From: an uncultured Eubacterium sp.
GTDB lineage: Bacteria > Bacillota > Clostridia > Lachnospirales > Lachnospiraceae
DNA: 9,355 bases
Direction of reading: 5' to 3'
Assembly (NCBI GenBank): GCA_910579075.1
Contig: CAJTSV010000130.1
Coordinates: 1-9,355, forward strand
The position numbers and the translations under genes are program-made. Under the pieces are notes generated by a model that saw only the letters and a list, made by a program, of their open reading frames with translations, was not told where the DNA came from and ran no database searches. Every line of letters begins with the position of its first letter. The first letter of the stretch is position 1. Positions 7,701 through 9,355 of this stretch are shown here, piece after piece.

Positions 7701-8993
7701 TCAGCGCGCCATGACTTTTTCGGCCATATCATCCAGCTGCTTTTGCAAATCCTCTCCAGACTCGTTGCCGGCGGCCATATTTAAGGCAAATGCCTGCACC
7801 GGCTCCCAGAAATTCCCGCCAATGCGCTGCAGCTGGGAATACTGCGACTGCGCAAGCAGCGCGGCAATGGCCGGGGAAGCCTGTACGTCCGGCGATTGTG
7901 CTGCCATCCGGTTTGACGGGCCCTGCCCGCGCATTTCAAACCGCAGCTTCTGGTTTTCCTCGCTGATAATCCATTCCGCCAGCTTTGCGGCCCACTGGGG
8001 ATAGTCCGAATACGCATTCACGCCAATCAGCTTGCAGCCGGAGTATGAGGCCATCTGTATCTGCTTTCCGGCACAGGTATAGACAGGCAGCTTTGATGCG
8101 CCCATCTGGCTGCCCCATGCCTGCTGCACCGCAACGGCATTCCATACCCCGCTGACTCCGGCAATGACCGTCCCGTCCAGAACGCCCTGCATAAATTCCT
8201 CATCCGTCCTGCAGGAAAATCCCGGGCTTTTTGCAATGTCCAGCATCGCCTGTGCCACGTCCACGCCGCGCACGTCTCCCTCTTTGCTGTTCCAGGTACA
8301 GTAATTTGTAATCCCGTCATCATTTAACCCGGCTTCCAGCCCGGTATTGCCGAAAAACGAATACACATACCACGCTGAAGACCAGTCCATGGCAAACTTC
8401 TTTTGATGCCCTGCCGCTGTGGCAAGTATCTGCTCCAGCGACTGGATATCCGTTTCGCTGAAATACTGCTTATTGTAATACAGGAAATACCCGTTATCTG
8501 CCGTCAGTGGATAGGCATACATTGTGCCGCCCGCACAGGCCGCTTCCACGGCCCGCTCCAGATGCTCTTTTTTGATTTCTTCCTCACCCTGGACCGGTTC
8601 CAGTGCTCCGGCTGCTGCCAGCGCATTCAGCTGGTCATCTGCAAACGCAAACACATCCGCGGCCTGCTCCAGGTCGCCGAGAACAGCATCCTTGCAATTT
8701 GTCTCGCCCTGGGCCCCGTATGTAATCTGAAAATCAGCTTCGTTTTGATACGCATCCTGAAAATCACTTATAATCTGTTCCATAAGCTGTGTATCTTCCT
8801 GTGCGCCCCAGACCGTCAGGCTGACCTTTTCCCGGCCGGATGCATCCTTTTGTGTTTCTGATTCAAAATTTTCCCCTGGCGGCTCCTGCCTGCCGCCGCC
8901 GCTGTTTTTTCCTGCACATCCTGATAAAAGCAGGCTGCATGCAAATGCAAAGCCCCATACCCGGCAGGCTTTTTTCATTATTTTCCCTGTCAT
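7701..8993 (-). CDS. Extracellular solute-binding lipoprotein, carbohydrate (family 1) type
   Basis: A 430-residue cell-surface lipoprotein of the family 1 extracellular solute-binding proteins, which usually deliver oligosaccharides or related solutes to CUT1-type ABC permeases. A short signal peptide ends in the lipobox LSGC (Cys26), followed by a Gly/Pro/Glu-rich linker to about residue 56. The mature domain begins KVSLTVWG (56-63) and carries the family landmarks DVFAFADDQLNALAAAGAL (113-131), YAYPLTADNGYFLYYNK (159-175), and near the end MASYSGCKLIGVN and a NFWEPVQAF-type C-terminal segment. ATG 8993 has AGGA five bases upstream. ATG 8978 (MKKACRVWG) is an equally sensible signal-peptide start; the TTG at 9026 has no ribosome site. 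No permease or ATPase gene is adjacent, which is unusual; the next gene is a chemoreceptor. The substrate cannot be read from the sequence. Confidence 0.9.
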   Translation of the reverse strand: MTGKIMKKACRVWGFAFACSLLLSGCAGKNSGGGRQEPPGENFESETQKDASGREKVSLTVWGAQEDTQLMEQIISDFQDAYQNEADFQITYGAQGETNCKDAVLGDLEQAADVFAFADDQLNALAAAGALEPVQGEEEIKKEHLERAVEAACAGGTMYAYPLTADNGYFLYYNKQYFSETDIQSLEQILATAAGHQKKFAMDWSSAWYVYSFFGNTGLEAGLNDDGITNYCTWNSKEGDVRGVDVAQAMLDIAKSPGFSCRTDEEFMQGVLDGTVIAGVSGVWNAVAVQQAWGSQMGASKLPVYTCAGKQIQMASYSGCKLIGVNAYSDYPQWAAKLAEWIISEENQKLRFEMRGQGPSNRMAAQSPDVQASPAIAALLAQSQYSQLQRIGGNFWEPVQAFALNMAAGNESGEDLQKQLDDMAEKVMAR

Positions 8994-9062
8994 TTTCTTC
9001 CTGTCACTTTCCTTTATTTCCTGCAATTTTCAAACACGCTCCCGTGCATCACGAAATTTTTC

Positions 9063-9204
9063 TTACTGCTGCTCATATCCCTTGCAGACATCCACCCACT
9101 GTACAAAGCCAGAAAATGCTTCCAGCTGTGCAATCGTAAGCTCAATCGCACTGTTTGCGCTGCCGCAGGCTGGAAACACGGTTTCAAAACGTTTCAGCTG
9201 ACAT
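9063..9204 (-). CDS. Possible 46-residue small protein needing a +1 shift, or a decayed gene or leader peptide
   Basis: I do not recognise this gene. ATG 9204 has a perfect AGGAGG nine bases upstream, and a strong promoter begins only about 35 bases before it. The frame reads MSAETF and stops at TGA (9186-9184). At that point the sequence is ACG TTT TGA; a +1 slip of the Phe tRNA on TTTT would continue with GAA ACC GTG for 40 more codons to TAA at 9065-9063. The extension reads like protein (for example AIELTIAQLEAFSGFVQWVD) and has two cysteines. Options are programmed +1 frameshifting resembling the prfB stop-codon arrangement, a one-base insertion in the T run (mutation or sequencing error), or a real six-residue leader peptide. 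An in-frame GTG at 9308 also opens this frame, but it lies upstream of the promoter in a hairpin repeat. It ends 69 bases before the solute-binding protein start. Confidence 0.4.
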
Positions 9205-9213
9205 TGTGCATTT

Positions 9214-9219
9214 CCTCCT
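9214..9219 (-). promoter_or_regulatory. Consensus ribosome binding site before the small frame-shifted reading frame
   Basis: AGGAGG, nine bases before ATG 9204. No start codon of the longer +1 frame is at a usable distance from it, so it points to initiation in the six-codon frame. Confidence 0.65.
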
Positions 9220-9245
9220 GCATGCCGTATTTTTTCCGTGGTTTT

Positions 9246-9274
9246 ATTATACTGAAAGACGAACCGTTTTTCAA
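9246..9274 (-). promoter_or_regulatory. Near-consensus sigma-70/SigA promoter for the leftward gene cluster
   Basis: On the minus strand, TTGAAA (9274-9269) and TATAAT (9251-9246) are separated by exactly 17 bases, five of six and six of six matches to consensus. Transcription should start near 9239 and run leftward into the small reading frame, the solute-binding protein and the genes beyond. It is the only clear promoter I found. Confidence 0.82.
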
Positions 9275-9296
9275 GACTGTAGTTCCGGGCAGGATT

Positions 9297-9323
9297 GTTA
9301 CTGTTCACTCCGTGACCAGTAAC
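9297..9323. repeat. 27-base hairpin in a repeat-like intergenic segment
   Basis: GTTACTG and CAGTAAC (7 bp) enclose a mismatch, then TCAC and GTGA (4 bp) around a three-base loop, a nearly perfect hairpin. It has no T-run on either side, so it is not an intrinsic terminator. I recall similar short hairpins recurring between genes in Lachnospiraceae, which suggests a dispersed intergenic repeat; a second copy is not visible here. The rest of the segment to 9355 repeats TTCGC three times and holds no gene. Confidence 0.5.
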
Positions 9324-9355
9324 CTTCGCAAATCCATCTGAAATTCGCTTCGCGA

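Noticed and set aside
9027..9055. Tiny overlapping hairpins CGTG/CACG and CACG/CGTG before the solute-binding protein gene
   Set aside because: Stems of only four base pairs and no T-run; too weak to call a terminator or attenuator.
9063..9308. 81-residue frame starting at GTG 9308
   Set aside because: The start lies inside the hairpin repeat and upstream of the promoter, without a ribosome site; only its 3' half is likely to be translated, if at all.

Overview
The window looks like chromosome of a Bacillota, most likely a clostridial species near Lachnospiraceae. The reasons are strong AGGAGG-type ribosome binding sites, mixed ATG/GTG/TTG starts, a lipoprotein solute-binding protein, a Clostridia-type chemoreceptor, a HelD-type RNA polymerase recycling helicase, and roughly balanced GC content judged by eye. 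The assignment rests on protein style and memory, not on a marker gene.

Every gene I can support lies on the minus strand, so the window reads from right to left. At the right edge (about 9297-9355) there is a hairpin-bearing, repeat-like intergenic segment. It is followed by a near-consensus vegetative promoter (-35 TTGAAA, 17-base spacer, -10 TATAAT; 9274-9246). The promoter faces a small reading frame with an excellent ribosome binding site, which stops after six codons and continues in the +1 frame for 40 more. Next come a solute-binding lipoprotein (8993-7701), a methyl-accepting chemotaxis protein (7626-6040), a MATE-family exporter (6014-4650), a DUF1538 membrane protein (4564-2984), a two-domain PII-like protein overlapping it by 14 bases (2997-2308), and a HelD/UvrD-like helicase (2261 to beyond the left edge). 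Gaps between the main genes are 25-85 bases and I see no intrinsic terminator, so the genes could form one long transcription unit or several coupled ones.

Functionally there are three blocks. The solute-binding protein and chemoreceptor are adjacent with no ABC permease, which suggests ligand sensing rather than, or in addition to, uptake. The DUF1538 protein and the PII-like protein form a tightly coupled pair: a predicted transporter of unknown substrate and its likely cytosolic regulator. This is the part closest to an undescribed system. The MATE exporter and HelD are recognisable families whose link to the rest is only positional. I see no tRNA, rRNA, CRISPR array, insertion sequence or phage gene, and no plus-strand gene that is more than a shadow of a minus-strand gene.
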